A stretch of 17,168 nt of DNA from Clostridia bacterium (GCA_022360735.1 JAKSCF010000575.1:1-17168); one strand, 5' to 3'; counted from the stretch's first letter, positions 1 through 6,778 are shown. A program made the numbers and translations. The notes: generated from the sequence alone by a model not told the origin.

Positions 1-2
1 AA

Positions 3-47
3 GAAACTGCTAATACGATGAATCAATTATTTAGAAAAGCAAAATAA
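3..47 (+). CDS. Possible 3' end of an upstream gene (partial)
   Basis: The frame beginning at base 3 is open from the window edge to a TAA at 45-47 and would encode the 14-residue tail ETANTMNQLFRKAK. The composition (A, N, L, F, K spacing ending in a basic stretch) is reminiscent of methyl-accepting chemotaxis protein tails, but 14 residues cannot identify a family. The other two forward frames hit stops within the first 21 bases, so this is the only forward frame that could carry an incoming gene. It may equally be non-coding. Confidence 0.25.
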   Translation, partial: ETANTMNQLFRKAK

Positions 48-122
48 TGATATTGTATCAGCATTTTTAGAAGAATTTAGTATTTGACAATTATTTTTAG
101 AAGATGGAAAATTAAAAAAACA

Positions 123-152
123 TTGACATTTCAATAGTTTAAATACTATAAT
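123..152 (+). promoter_or_regulatory. Sigma-A-type promoter for queT
   Basis: A perfect -35 box TTGACA (123-128) is followed after 18 bases by a perfect -10 box TATAAT (147-152). This predicts a transcript start near 158-160, just upstream of the preQ1 riboswitch, so the whole aptamer would be transcribed. Confidence 0.85.
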
Positions 153-161
153 AGGACAGAA

Positions 162-203
162 AGTCAGTTCGAAACCATCCTGACTATAAACAAAACTAGG
201 AGG
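162..203 (+). promoter_or_regulatory. preQ1-I riboswitch upstream of queT
   Basis: The layout is that of the small class I preQ1 aptamer. Stem P1 is AGTCAG (162-167) paired with CTGACT (180-185). It encloses a 12-base C-containing loop beginning TTC, and is followed by the A-rich tail ATAAACAAAACTAGG (186-200). The tail runs directly into the ribosome binding site AGGAGG (198-203), so pseudoknot formation on preQ1 binding would be expected to hide the Shine-Dalgarno bases and shut off translation. The tail closely resembles that of translational preQ1-I switches such as the Thermoanaerobacter tengcongensis one. The position in front of a queT-family gene fits exactly. There is no poly-U hairpin between aptamer and gene, which favours translational over transcriptional control. 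Confidence 0.88.
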
Positions 204-209
204 AAAAAA

Positions 210-674
210 ATGAATAAAACAAAATTTTTAGTCCAGGCAGCAGTCATTGCTGCTATTTATGCTGCTCTTACAGTTGCACTGATGCCCTTCAGCTATAACA
301 TTATGCAAGTTCGGGTATCAGAAGCATTAACCATTCTCCCATTTTTTACACCGGCAGCCATTCCGGGCCTTTTTATTGGATGTATCATAAGTAATATTAT
401 TGGTGGTTTTGGTCTTTTAGATATTGTTTTAGGCAGCACGGCGTCTTTATTAGCGGCGATTGCTACCTATAAAATCAAAAATCGAGCATTTGCACCACTT
501 CCGCCGGTTGTTTTTAATGGTATTATTATTGGTGCCATGCTGAGTTATCTGTTAAATGTGCCGGTATTAGTGAGTATTGGCTGGGTAAGTTTGGGACAAT
601 TGATAGCATGCTATGGTTTAGGATATCCTTTGCTGAGGGGATTAGAAAAATATAAGAAAAAATTGTTTGAATAA
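210..674 (+). CDS. queT: QueT-family queuosine precursor transporter (ECF S component)
   Basis: This 154-residue, very hydrophobic protein belongs to the QueT family, the substrate-binding membrane (S) component of energy-coupling factor transporters for queuosine precursors such as preQ1. It shows the family hallmark QVRVSEALTILPFF (about residues 33-46), followed by glycine-rich membrane segments around IPGLFIGCIISNIIGG and LLDIVLGS. About five to six membrane spans are expected, with a basic C-terminal end (EKYKKKLFE). An S component needs a shared EcfA/A'/T module, which is not in this window and must be encoded elsewhere. The ATG has AGGAGG six bases upstream, and that site is embedded in a preQ1-I riboswitch. 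It is a single-gene transcript with its own promoter and terminator. The assignment is strong because the family motif and the riboswitch agree. Confidence 0.93.
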   Translation: MNKTKFLVQAAVIAAIYAALTVALMPFSYNIMQVRVSEALTILPFFTPAAIPGLFIGCIISNIIGGFGLLDIVLGSTASLLAAIATYKIKNRAFAPLPPVVFNGIIIGAMLSYLLNVPVLVSIGWVSLGQLIACYGLGYPLLRGLEKYKKKLFE

Positions 675-697
675 AGGAGCATTAGCTCCTTTTTTTA
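673..697 (+). terminator. Rho-independent terminator after queT
   Basis: AAAGGAGC (673-680), loop ATTA, GCTCCTTT (685-692), continuing into a run of T to 696. The hairpin starts within the queT stop codon. Confidence 0.9.
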
Positions 698-823
698 TAA
701 AAATAACAAAATATGATCAACGGTTGTTTTTAAAGAAAAAGACTTAGTGTAAAATATAGTTGGTAAGTAGTATGAAACTACGTGCTGCCTAGATAGCATT
801 GAAAAAGAGGTGAATATTAGGAG

Positions 824-1990
824 ATGAACGATTTTACATTCAGTATGCCTACTATGGTACATTTTGGAAAAGGCAAGGAAATGCTGGTTGGCGATTTAAT
901 AAAACAGCAACAAGCAAAGAAAATTTTATTACATTATGGCAGTGGAAGTATCAAGGAAACCGGGTTATATAATAAAGTTATCGACTCTCTGCATAAAAGC
1001 AATATCGACTATGTAGAATTAGGAGGCGTTCATTCTAACCCAAAATTAGGACTTGTAAAACAGGGAATTACGATATGTAAAGAACGAGGCATTGATTTTA
1101 TATTAGCAGTAGGCGGTGGTAGCGTTATAGACTCTTCAAAAACAATTGCCATTGGTGTTCCTTATGAAGGCGATGTTTGGGATTTCTACTTAAAAAAGGA
1201 AACGGTAAAGAAGGCATTACCTGTAGGCGTTATTCTCACAGTCCCGGCAACAGCAAGTGAAACCAACCGTTGTGCAGTTATAACCAATGAAGAGGGTATG
1301 TTTAAAAGAGGATTAAAAGATGTACATGTCAAACCGGCTTTTGCTATTATGAATCCTGAATTAACCTATACGCTTTCAGATTATCACATGGCAGTAAGTA
1401 TAATAGATATCTTTGCTCATGTTTGGGAACGTTACTTTACAAAGCAAGAGCATTCAGATCTTCAAGATAAAATGTGTGAAGCAATCTTTAGAACACTAAT
1501 AAAACAAAGCTATCAAGCAGTAAAAGAAAGAGACTATAAAACGTGTTCGGATATTATGTGGGCCAGTTCTATTGCACATAATGATTTGTTAGGTGAAATA
1601 GGAGATTTTGGTGCACATCGTACAGGCCATGAGATCAGTGCAAAATATGATTTATCCCATGGAGGTTCTCTAGCCATTACCATGGGTGCTTGGGCAAAAT
1701 ATGTGTTTAAAGAGGATATCAATCGATTTTGCCAATTTTCAGTGAATGTATGGGATGTTGAGTATGATTATGACTGCCCGGAAAGAACGGCTTTAGAGGG
1801 CATTAGAAGGATGGAAATGTTTATTCACAGACTGGGTATTCCTACAACATTTACCCATGCTGAATTACCCATTAATGAATTTGAACAAATGGCTGAAAAA
1901 GCAGTGAATAATGGACTGGGCTATGTTGGGGGGCCTTTTAAGAAATTATCTAAAATAGATATTATCAATATCTATAGATTAGCTATTTAA
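824..1990 (+). CDS. Iron-containing alcohol dehydrogenase, butanol dehydrogenase (BdhA/YugJ) type
   Basis: This 388-residue protein is a full-length group III (metal-dependent) alcohol dehydrogenase that reduces aldehydes to alcohols with NAD(P)H. The opening MNDFTFSMPTMVHFGKGK matches the family start. The nucleotide-binding domain carries AVGGGSVIDSSK (about residues 95-106) and a TASE segment near residue 145. The predicted metal ligands Asp195, His199, His265 and His279 are all present, with the further conserved His269. Some otherwise conserved segments differ from what I recall as typical: HRTGHEIS where butanol dehydrogenases usually have H-x-I-E-H-E-L-S, and TASETN where TGSEMN is common. 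The ATG at 824 is preceded by AGAGGTGA about 10 bases upstream. It stands alone between the queT terminator and the cell-wall cluster, and I see no clear terminator after it. The physiological substrate cannot be read from sequence. It could serve fermentation, or reduce the aldehyde released by the downstream aldolase pathway. Confidence 0.9.
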   Translation: MNDFTFSMPTMVHFGKGKEMLVGDLIKQQQAKKILLHYGSGSIKETGLYNKVIDSLHKSNIDYVELGGVHSNPKLGLVKQGITICKERGIDFILAVGGGSVIDSSKTIAIGVPYEGDVWDFYLKKETVKKALPVGVILTVPATASETNRCAVITNEEGMFKRGLKDVHVKPAFAIMNPELTYTLSDYHMAVSIIDIFAHVWERYFTKQEHSDLQDKMCEAIFRTLIKQSYQAVKERDYKTCSDIMWASSIAHNDLLGEIGDFGAHRTGHEISAKYDLSHGGSLAITMGAWAKYVFKEDINRFCQFSVNVWDVEYDYDCPERTALEGIRRMEMFIHRLGIPTTFTHAELPINEFEQMAEKAVNNGLGYVGGPFKKLSKIDIINIYRLAI

Positions 1991-2158
1991 CAAATATAAT
2001 AGACACCGTATTAGGATGGCATTCAATGGTTTCAATTTTTATTCAACAAGTATCCATATAAAAAATAATTTAATTCATTCTAAAAAAAGTTATTAAGCCC
2101 TGCTTTTATACATATTAATTAGGTAATACGATGTATATATATATTTGCAGGTGGGCGT

Positions 2159-3511
2159 ATGAAAAAAATTATTTTTATATTTTTGACGATTATTATCCTT
2201 TTTGGATGCTACGATCAAAGGGGCTATACTCAAGAAATTGATCATATTGTAGTGATATCTACCGAAGTGAAAGAGCAAGAAAATAACGAAGAGAACGAAG
2301 AAAATAATGAAGAAAATAATGGCATTGAAGGTATTGAGGTCAATGAAGAAATAGAAGAAATAGAAGAAGTAGAAGAAATGGAAGAAATGGAAGAAATGGA
2401 TGACCCATTGAATATTCAAGGTGAAAGTGAAATGATTGAACAACACGCCACATTAGTACCGGATGAAATAACAGTCAATCTAAAATATAATAAGTATTTT
2501 ATTAATTATGATTATGTGGTGGTTAACAAAGGAAGTGTCAATATTAGAGAGGCACCCGGATTAGAGGGTAGGGTGATAAGAGCTACCTATGCTCACGAAA
2601 AACTCAATTTGATGGAGACTGTTAAAGGACAGTATATTGAGAAATACAATTGCGACCAATGGTGCCATGTGTACTGGTGGAATAATAAAGGAGAGAAGCA
2701 ATTTGGCTTTTTATTATCAAAGCTGGTAGGCGTTCGGAAATTTCAATTTGATAAAATGCTTGAACAACTTATTAAAATGGAAGAAGAAGTGGGTAAAGGA
2801 ACGATTACTTATGTAGATAACTATAAAAATCGAAAAGGATATGCACCACTCTATAAAGGTGGAACTTATGATGCATATGGGGTTAGGAGAACCCAAAGCG
2901 CACCGGGGTATCTTAACTTATCGGATAGAACCAATTTTATCTACATCGAAGATGGTTCTTTAATAAGACTATTATCCAGTAATGAAACCCATTATCAAGT
3001 TTTAGTTCTAAAAAATAATATTAAATGCTGGGTCCCTAAAAAATATATAACCTCCAGTAAACACCTGGATGAATTAAAGAAAGTTGTTATTATTGATAGA
3101 CGCAACCAAAATGAAGGTGTATTTGAAAAAATAGACAATCAATGGGTATTAGTATCTTATACATTAGCAACTACCGGAGCAAAGGCAAAGCATAAAATTG
3201 AGACACCGCTAGGCTATTACTTTGCCTTAGAGACCCGGAAAAAATTTTTATACTTGGATGATGAAACCAAAGAAATAGCAGGATATGCGCCTTATGCTGT
3301 AAGATTCACAGGAGGCAGCTATATTCATGGCGTTCCCGTAAATTATAAGATAAAGGAAGAAAAACGAATTGATCCCGGCCATATTGAATATACAAGTACG
3401 ATAGGGACAGTGCCTTTGTCTCATCGCTGTGTAAGGAACTATACTTCACATGCTAAATTTTTATATAATTGGGTAGAGATTCGCAAAACCATAGTGATCA
3501 TTATTGAATAA
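2159..3511 (+). CDS. L,D-transpeptidase (YkuD) lipoprotein with acidic repeat linker and SH3-like domains
   Basis: This 450-residue exported protein probably cross-links or modifies peptidoglycan. The signal peptide MKKIIFIFLTIIILFGC has a lipobox-like LFGC with Cys17, though Phe at -2 is unusual. Residues about 40-82 are almost entirely Glu/Asn/Met/Ile and are encoded by short tandem repeats; this is probably an extended linker. An SH3-like segment follows (VNKGSVNIREAPGLEGRVIR, about 122-141, onward to about 190). A second SH3-like segment lies at about 255-305. The C-terminal third is a YkuD domain with catalytic-type His390 (YIHGVPVN) and Cys424 (SHRCVRNY). The usual SHGC motif has Arg in place of Gly, and the His-to-Cys distance is longer than usual, with a charged insert. 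The start has AGGTGG four bases upstream. No terminator separates it from the next gene, also a cell-envelope lipoprotein. The family call is firm; its exact reaction is inferred. Confidence 0.85.
   Translation: MKKIIFIFLTIIILFGCYDQRGYTQEIDHIVVISTEVKEQENNEENEENNEENNGIEGIEVNEEIEEIEEVEEMEEMEEMDDPLNIQGESEMIEQHATLVPDEITVNLKYNKYFINYDYVVVNKGSVNIREAPGLEGRVIRATYAHEKLNLMETVKGQYIEKYNCDQWCHVYWWNNKGEKQFGFLLSKLVGVRKFQFDKMLEQLIKMEEEVGKGTITYVDNYKNRKGYAPLYKGGTYDAYGVRRTQSAPGYLNLSDRTNFIYIEDGSLIRLLSSNETHYQVLVLKNNIKCWVPKKYITSSKHLDELKKVVIIDRRNQNEGVFEKIDNQWVLVSYTLATTGAKAKHKIETPLGYYFALETRKKFLYLDDETKEIAGYAPYAVRFTGGSYIHGVPVNYKIKEEKRIDPGHIEYTSTIGTVPLSHRCVRNYTSHAKFLYNWVEIRKTIVIIIE
2345..2398 (+). repeat. 9-bp tandem repeat, six units, in frame within the L,D-transpeptidase gene
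   Basis: Six adjoining 9-base units of the form GAAGAA(A/G)T(A/G) encode repeated Glu-Glu-(Ile/Val/Met) triplets. The last three units are identical (GAAGAAATG) and the first two are identical (GAAGAAATA), as expected from slippage or unequal recombination. A looser Glu/Asn-rich repeat precedes it at about 2278-2322. Because the unit is a multiple of three, copy-number change would alter linker length without breaking the frame. Confidence 0.9.
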
Positions 3512-3572
3512 TAGGCCAGGCAAAAAATGTAGAAAAAAGAAAAAATTCCTCTTATCGTAAAACAATAAAAGA

Positions 3573-3581
3573 TGATATAAT
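3573..3581 (+). promoter_or_regulatory. Extended -10 promoter element upstream of the DUF4015 gene
   Basis: TGATATAAT contains TATAAT (3576-3581) with the extended TGn element. No good -35 box is visible at 16-18 bases, which an extended -10 can tolerate. It predicts transcription starting near 3588. This leaves no room for a ribosome binding site before the ATG at 3597, and so supports the TTG start at 3618. Confidence 0.55.
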
Positions 3582-3617
3582 GGAAGCTGTAAATAAATGC
3601 TATGGAGAGTGATTTTT

Positions 3618-5051
3618 TTGAGAAATAAAACATTGAATATTTTAGCTGTAACACTTTTAAGCTTGTCGTTGACCATGTCCGCATGTTCTAATAAGGATGT
3701 AGTGCCAACCGAAACTCAAGTAGTAGATAGTTTGACAGAAGGTGCAATAGAGCATGCCGCATTAGGACAATATGACCCTGAAAAAGTCAGATTTATTAGT
3801 CAAGATAGCATTTTATATAGTGAGTCATCATCGACATCTGAAGTTCAGGGCGATATATTAAGGTTTACAGAAGTAGAATTAGTTGAAGAAAAAGCAGAAA
3901 ACGAGGAAGCTTGGAGTAAAGTCAACTATGTCATTCTTGATCAATATATAGAGGGATGGCTGCCGTCTGGTCAACTGACGTCTAACCTTGGAGAAACATT
4001 CAGAAAAGGATTTACTCATTTAGATTTTGACCCTAAATATAAAGTAGAGAGCTATAAGAATAACCCTAAAATAGAAGCAAGGGCTTTATATTTAACCGTA
4101 AATAGTACGAGGCAAAGAATTGATGAATTCATTCAAATTGCAAATGAAACAGATATCAATGCTTTTGTCATTGATGTAAAGGCTGACCGCGGCAACATGC
4201 TTTTTAATTCGGATGCGGCAGAGAAGTATTGTCCGGATGCCAACACAACTTATGAAAAAGAAAAAGTAAGAGAAATGCTGCAAAAGCTAAAAGATAATAA
4301 TATTTATGCTATTGCACGAATCGTTACCTTTAAAGATACTATTTATGCGCAGACTTATCCGGAAAGAGCGACTGTATATAAATCCAGTGGTAAAATTTAT
4401 CAAAGCAGAGATAAACTCTATTGGGGAACCCCTCATGACAGACAGTTCTGGGAGTATAACCTGGCAGTATCAATGGAAGCTGCAGATATGGGCTTTAATG
4501 AGATTCAATTTGACTATGTTAGATTCCCAGATGTAAGTGCTGCAACCTGTAATAAACTAGATTATAGAAATGAAAAAGATGAGACAAAAGCCGAAGCCAT
4601 ACAAAAATTCTTAGAATACAGCTATGAAGAGTTGTCAAAGAAAGAAGTATATGTTGGAGCAGATATTTTTGGTCAAGTGGGTTCTGTTGTAGACGACATG
4701 GGAATCGGACAGTATTGGGAAGCTGTGAGCAATTCAATAGACTTTATATGTCCCATGATGTATCCCAGCCATTATGGTCCTAATGTATATGGGTTGAGTG
4801 TACCCGACCAATTTCCATACGAAACAGTGTACTATTGCACAAAGGATGGAATAGAAAGAAATCAAAATATTAGTACACCGGCAGTTATACGACCATGGAT
4901 ACAAGATTTTACCGCAACATGGGTAACAGGATATATTCCTTATAGAACGAGAGAAGTAAAAGCGCAAATTCAAGCCTTAAAAGACTTAGGGGTTGAACAA
5001 TATATGATATGGAATGCAGGTAATAATTATCACACAGATGCACTTAAATAG
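3618..5051 (+). CDS. Lipoprotein with SH3-like segment and DUF4015 glycoside-hydrolase-like domain
   Basis: This protein matches the DUF4015 family of putative extracellular glycoside hydrolases with a TIM-barrel-like fold. I place the start at TTG 3618, giving 477 residues. GGAGAGTG lies just upstream, and this start gives a compact lipoprotein signal (RNKTLNILAVTLLSLSLTMSAC). An ATG at 3597 in the same frame adds seven poorly fitting residues and lies only about nine bases after the predicted transcript start. After the lipid-anchored Cys comes an SH3-like stretch (VRFISQDSILYSESSSTSEV to DQYIEGWLPSGQLT). The catalytic-type domain then follows: ARALYLTVNS, FVIDVKADRGNM, IYAIARIVTFKD, MGFNEIQFDYVRFPD, VGADIFGQV and CPMMYPSHYG. 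The Asp/Glu residues in the FVIDVKAD and EIQFDYVRFPD strands are plausible catalytic residues. It lies between two L,D-transpeptidase genes, suggesting a role in cell-wall or capsule sugar turnover. The true substrate is unknown. Confidence 0.85.
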   Translation: MRNKTLNILAVTLLSLSLTMSACSNKDVVPTETQVVDSLTEGAIEHAALGQYDPEKVRFISQDSILYSESSSTSEVQGDILRFTEVELVEEKAENEEAWSKVNYVILDQYIEGWLPSGQLTSNLGETFRKGFTHLDFDPKYKVESYKNNPKIEARALYLTVNSTRQRIDEFIQIANETDINAFVIDVKADRGNMLFNSDAAEKYCPDANTTYEKEKVREMLQKLKDNNIYAIARIVTFKDTIYAQTYPERATVYKSSGKIYQSRDKLYWGTPHDRQFWEYNLAVSMEAADMGFNEIQFDYVRFPDVSAATCNKLDYRNEKDETKAEAIQKFLEYSYEELSKKEVYVGADIFGQVGSVVDDMGIGQYWEAVSNSIDFICPMMYPSHYGPNVYGLSVPDQFPYETVYYCTKDGIERNQNISTPAVIRPWIQDFTATWVTGYIPYRTREVKAQIQALKDLGVEQYMIWNAGNNYHTDALK

Positions 5052-5078
5052 TTGATATGAAGGAGGGGCAAGATAGCA

Positions 5079-5564
5079 GTGGAAATAGATAGTGTGAAAA
5101 ATGTAAACAGAGTTATAAAAGTATATAAAGAAGATAGAAAGTTAGAACTTTGGGACAAAGATAATATAATGGCGACTTATAAGATAGGATTAGGGTTCTC
5201 ACCTAAAGGAGATAAAATACGAGAAGGTGATGGAAGAACTCCGGAGGGAGAGTATTATGTATGTACTAAAAACCCTAAAAGCAGATTTACTTTATTTCTG
5301 GGATTAAGCTATCCTAATCTTGAAGATGCAGAACGAGGATTAAAAGATGGCTTGATAGATGAAAAGAGTTATAACAAGATAAAAGAAGCCATAGATATAG
5401 GCAAGAGACCTGATTGGTCTACCCTTCTTGGAGGTCAAATCGGTATTCACGGGAAAGGAAGTCAATTTGATTGGACAGCCGGTTGTGTCGCTTTAGAGGA
5501 TGAAGATATAAAAACTTTGTGGGATAATGTAGAACTGGGAACACCTGTTAAAATACTTAAGTGA
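5079..5564 (+). CDS. Small L,D-transpeptidase (YkuD domain) without signal peptide
   Basis: This 161-residue protein consists almost entirely of one YkuD catalytic domain. It opens with the typical strand pattern (VIKVYKEDRKLELWDKDNIMATYKIGLGFSP), followed by DGRTPEGEYYVC, and ends with the active-site block: His124 in IGIHGKG and Cys136 in WTAGCVAL, eleven residues apart. L,D-transpeptidases act on peptidoglycan outside the membrane, yet no signal peptide or membrane segment is visible. Translation starts at GTG 5079, with AGGAGGGG ending ten bases upstream. The frame offers no upstream hydrophobic extension before the previous gene's stop. It lies 27 bases after the DUF4015 gene and is followed by a terminator, so the two are very probably co-transcribed. 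It may leave the cell by an unrecognised route, act on a cytoplasmic target, or have been trimmed from a secreted ancestor. Confidence 0.87.
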   Translation: MEIDSVKNVNRVIKVYKEDRKLELWDKDNIMATYKIGLGFSPKGDKIREGDGRTPEGEYYVCTKNPKSRFTLFLGLSYPNLEDAERGLKDGLIDEKSYNKIKEAIDIGKRPDWSTLLGGQIGIHGKGSQFDWTAGCVALEDEDIKTLWDNVELGTPVKILK

Positions 5565-5578
5565 TTGAATAGTTGAGT

Positions 5579-5614
5579 AAAATCGATGAGATTTAAACGG
5601 TCTTATCGATTTTT
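5579..5614 (+). terminator. Rho-independent terminator after the cell-wall cluster
   Basis: AATCGATGAGA (5581-5591) pairs with TCTTATCGATT (5601-5611) with one G-U pair. Flanking A and T extend the stem, which runs into TTTT. Confidence 0.88.
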
Positions 5615-5691
5615 GCTTGGATGAAATAATAGGCAGTATTGCCATACTATAAAAATTTTTAAAATGATTGATGGAGACTGAAATATATTAA

Positions 5692-5719
5692 TTTACATTC
5701 AGTTAAAATATGATATAAT
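5692..5719 (+). promoter_or_regulatory. Promoter for the DeoR-type regulator
   Basis: -35 box TTTACA (5692-5697), 16-base spacer, and -10 box TATAAT (5714-5719) with an extended TGn (5711-5713). The predicted start is near 5726, about 65 bases before the TTG start codon. Confidence 0.75.
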
Positions 5720-5790
5720 ATGATTAAAAATGATAATAAATGGCATTGGGTTGATAAAATATGAAAAAATAGGGAAAGGAAGTGAAGTAG

Positions 5791-6534
5791 TTGATACCAT
5801 ATACGAGAAGAAAAAAGATTTTAGAATTTATGCATTCAAAAGAAATTGTTTACTTAGATGAAATTAAAGAAAAAACGAATGTATCACTTGCAACTGTAAG
5901 GCGAGATTTAAAGACACTATCTGAAGAAGAGCATATTCAACTGTTATCTGGTGGAGCAGTAAAATTGATTAAAAACGTTGCTGAAAAATCACTTGCAGAA
6001 AAACTTAATTTAAACAATGAAGAAAAAGAAATTATAGGAAGTTATGTGGCCACCTTAATAGGGGATGGACAATTCGTTTTCTTAGGCCCTGGAACCACAG
6101 AAAACCACATAATAAAGCATCTGGAAGGCAAGGACGTAACGGTGGTGACAAATGGTGCCTTTCATATCAATGAATTGCAAAGATACAATATTAATACAAT
6201 TTTACTGGGAGGCAACTTATTAACTAATATTTCGGTTATTGTTGGGCCAAGCGCAATTAACCAGGTTTCATCTATGTACTTTGATAAGTGTTTTATTGGA
6301 GCGTCAGGGATAACTGTAGACCGGGGGTTGACTACATCTAACATGGATGTTGCAGAAATTAATAAGATCGTTATAAAGAATTCAAAAGAAGTATATTTTA
6401 TTGGAGATTCAACAAAACTTGGTCATAATTCAAGATACATATTTGCACAAATTAAAGATGACCATAAATTAATAACGACTAAGAAGGCGAATTTGGATGG
6501 CTTGGATAGTAATAAAGCTATCGTAATCGAGTAA
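5791..6534 (+). CDS. DeoR-family transcriptional regulator
   Basis: This 247-residue protein has the two-domain architecture of DeoR sugar-catabolism repressors. The N-terminal winged helix-turn-helix covers about residues 5-58 (RRKKILEFMHSKEIVYLDEI, then NVSLATVRRDLKTLSEE, then the GGAVKL wing). The C-terminal DeoR sugar-phosphate-sensing domain covers about 75-230, with VFLGPGTTENHIIKHL, VVTNG, LLGGNLL, CFIGASGI and FIGDSTKLGH as family landmarks. The start is TTG, supported by AAAGGAAG upstream and by the family's usual N-terminus. It has its own promoter and a strong terminator, and lies directly upstream of the sugar transporter/DHAP-shunt operon, which it most likely represses. By analogy with the family the effector would be a phosphorylated intermediate of that pathway, such as a 5-modified ribose-1-phosphate or ribulose-1-phosphate. 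That is inference. Confidence 0.9.
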   Translation: MIPYTRRKKILEFMHSKEIVYLDEIKEKTNVSLATVRRDLKTLSEEEHIQLLSGGAVKLIKNVAEKSLAEKLNLNNEEKEIIGSYVATLIGDGQFVFLGPGTTENHIIKHLEGKDVTVVTNGAFHINELQRYNINTILLGGNLLTNISVIVGPSAINQVSSMYFDKCFIGASGITVDRGLTTSNMDVAEINKIVIKNSKEVYFIGDSTKLGHNSRYIFAQIKDDHKLITTKKANLDGLDSNKAIVIE

Positions 6535-6544
6535 AGATAAAAAT

Positions 6545-6591
6545 AAAATGCTTAATGAAATGTTAGGGACATTTCATTAAGCATTTTTTTT
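6545..6591 (+). terminator. Strong rho-independent terminator after the deoR-type gene
   Basis: A perfect 18-bp stem: AAAATGCTTAATGAAATG (6545-6562) and its complement at 6570-6587, with a seven-base loop TTAGGGA. The 3' arm continues as a run of eight or more T. It separates the regulator from the transporter operon transcriptionally. Confidence 0.95.
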
Positions 6592-6703
6592 ATTAAGAAT
6601 CTTAATTTAAGTGATATCTAATTAATTATGATGAATACGTTGTGGTAATACATGATATTTTTTGATATATTGATGAAAAATTAAGAAAAAATAATGAAAT
6701 TTA

Positions 6704-6733
6704 TTGACACGTTTTTAAAAATAATGATATAAT
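6704..6733 (+). promoter_or_regulatory. Promoter of the transporter/DHAP-shunt operon
   Basis: Perfect -35 TTGACA (6704-6709), 18-base spacer, and perfect -10 TATAAT (6728-6733) with extended TGn at 6725-6727. The transcript would start near 6740, giving a leader of about 40 bases with no room for a riboswitch. Regulation therefore most likely acts at DNA level, presumably through the neighbouring DeoR protein. Confidence 0.9.
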
Positions 6734-6778
6734 GTTGGCACAAAACCCGATAATGCACGAAAAGGAGAGGATGAAAAA

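Noticed and set aside
83..88. A second TTGACA upstream of queT
   Set aside because: No -10 box at 16-18 bases downstream, and a complete promoter lies at 123-152.
63..104. Twelve-base direct repeat ATTTTTAGAAGA at 63-74 and 93-104
   Set aside because: Only two copies in AT-rich DNA upstream of the queT promoter, with no element or gene attached. Not enough to call an attachment site or regulatory repeat.
1991..2158. Searched for a terminator after the alcohol dehydrogenase and a promoter for the next gene
   Set aside because: Only AT-rich sequence with weak TATA-like strings and a 7-bp inverted repeat around 2107-2137; nothing convincing.
2093..2446. Reverse-strand ORF of 117 codons rich in Phe and Ile
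   Set aside because: It is the antisense of the Glu-rich repeat tract (GAA read as TTC) and has no ribosome binding site or family resemblance.
6593..6605. Short palindrome TTAAGAATCTTAA after the regulator's terminator
   Set aside because: It lies about 100 bases before the operon promoter, is AT-rich and has no second copy. Likely chance.
6643..6656. Possible catabolite-control (cre) site near 6643 upstream of the sugar operon
   Set aside because: Only the left half resembles the consensus, and it lies about 50 bases upstream of the -35 box. Too weak to claim.
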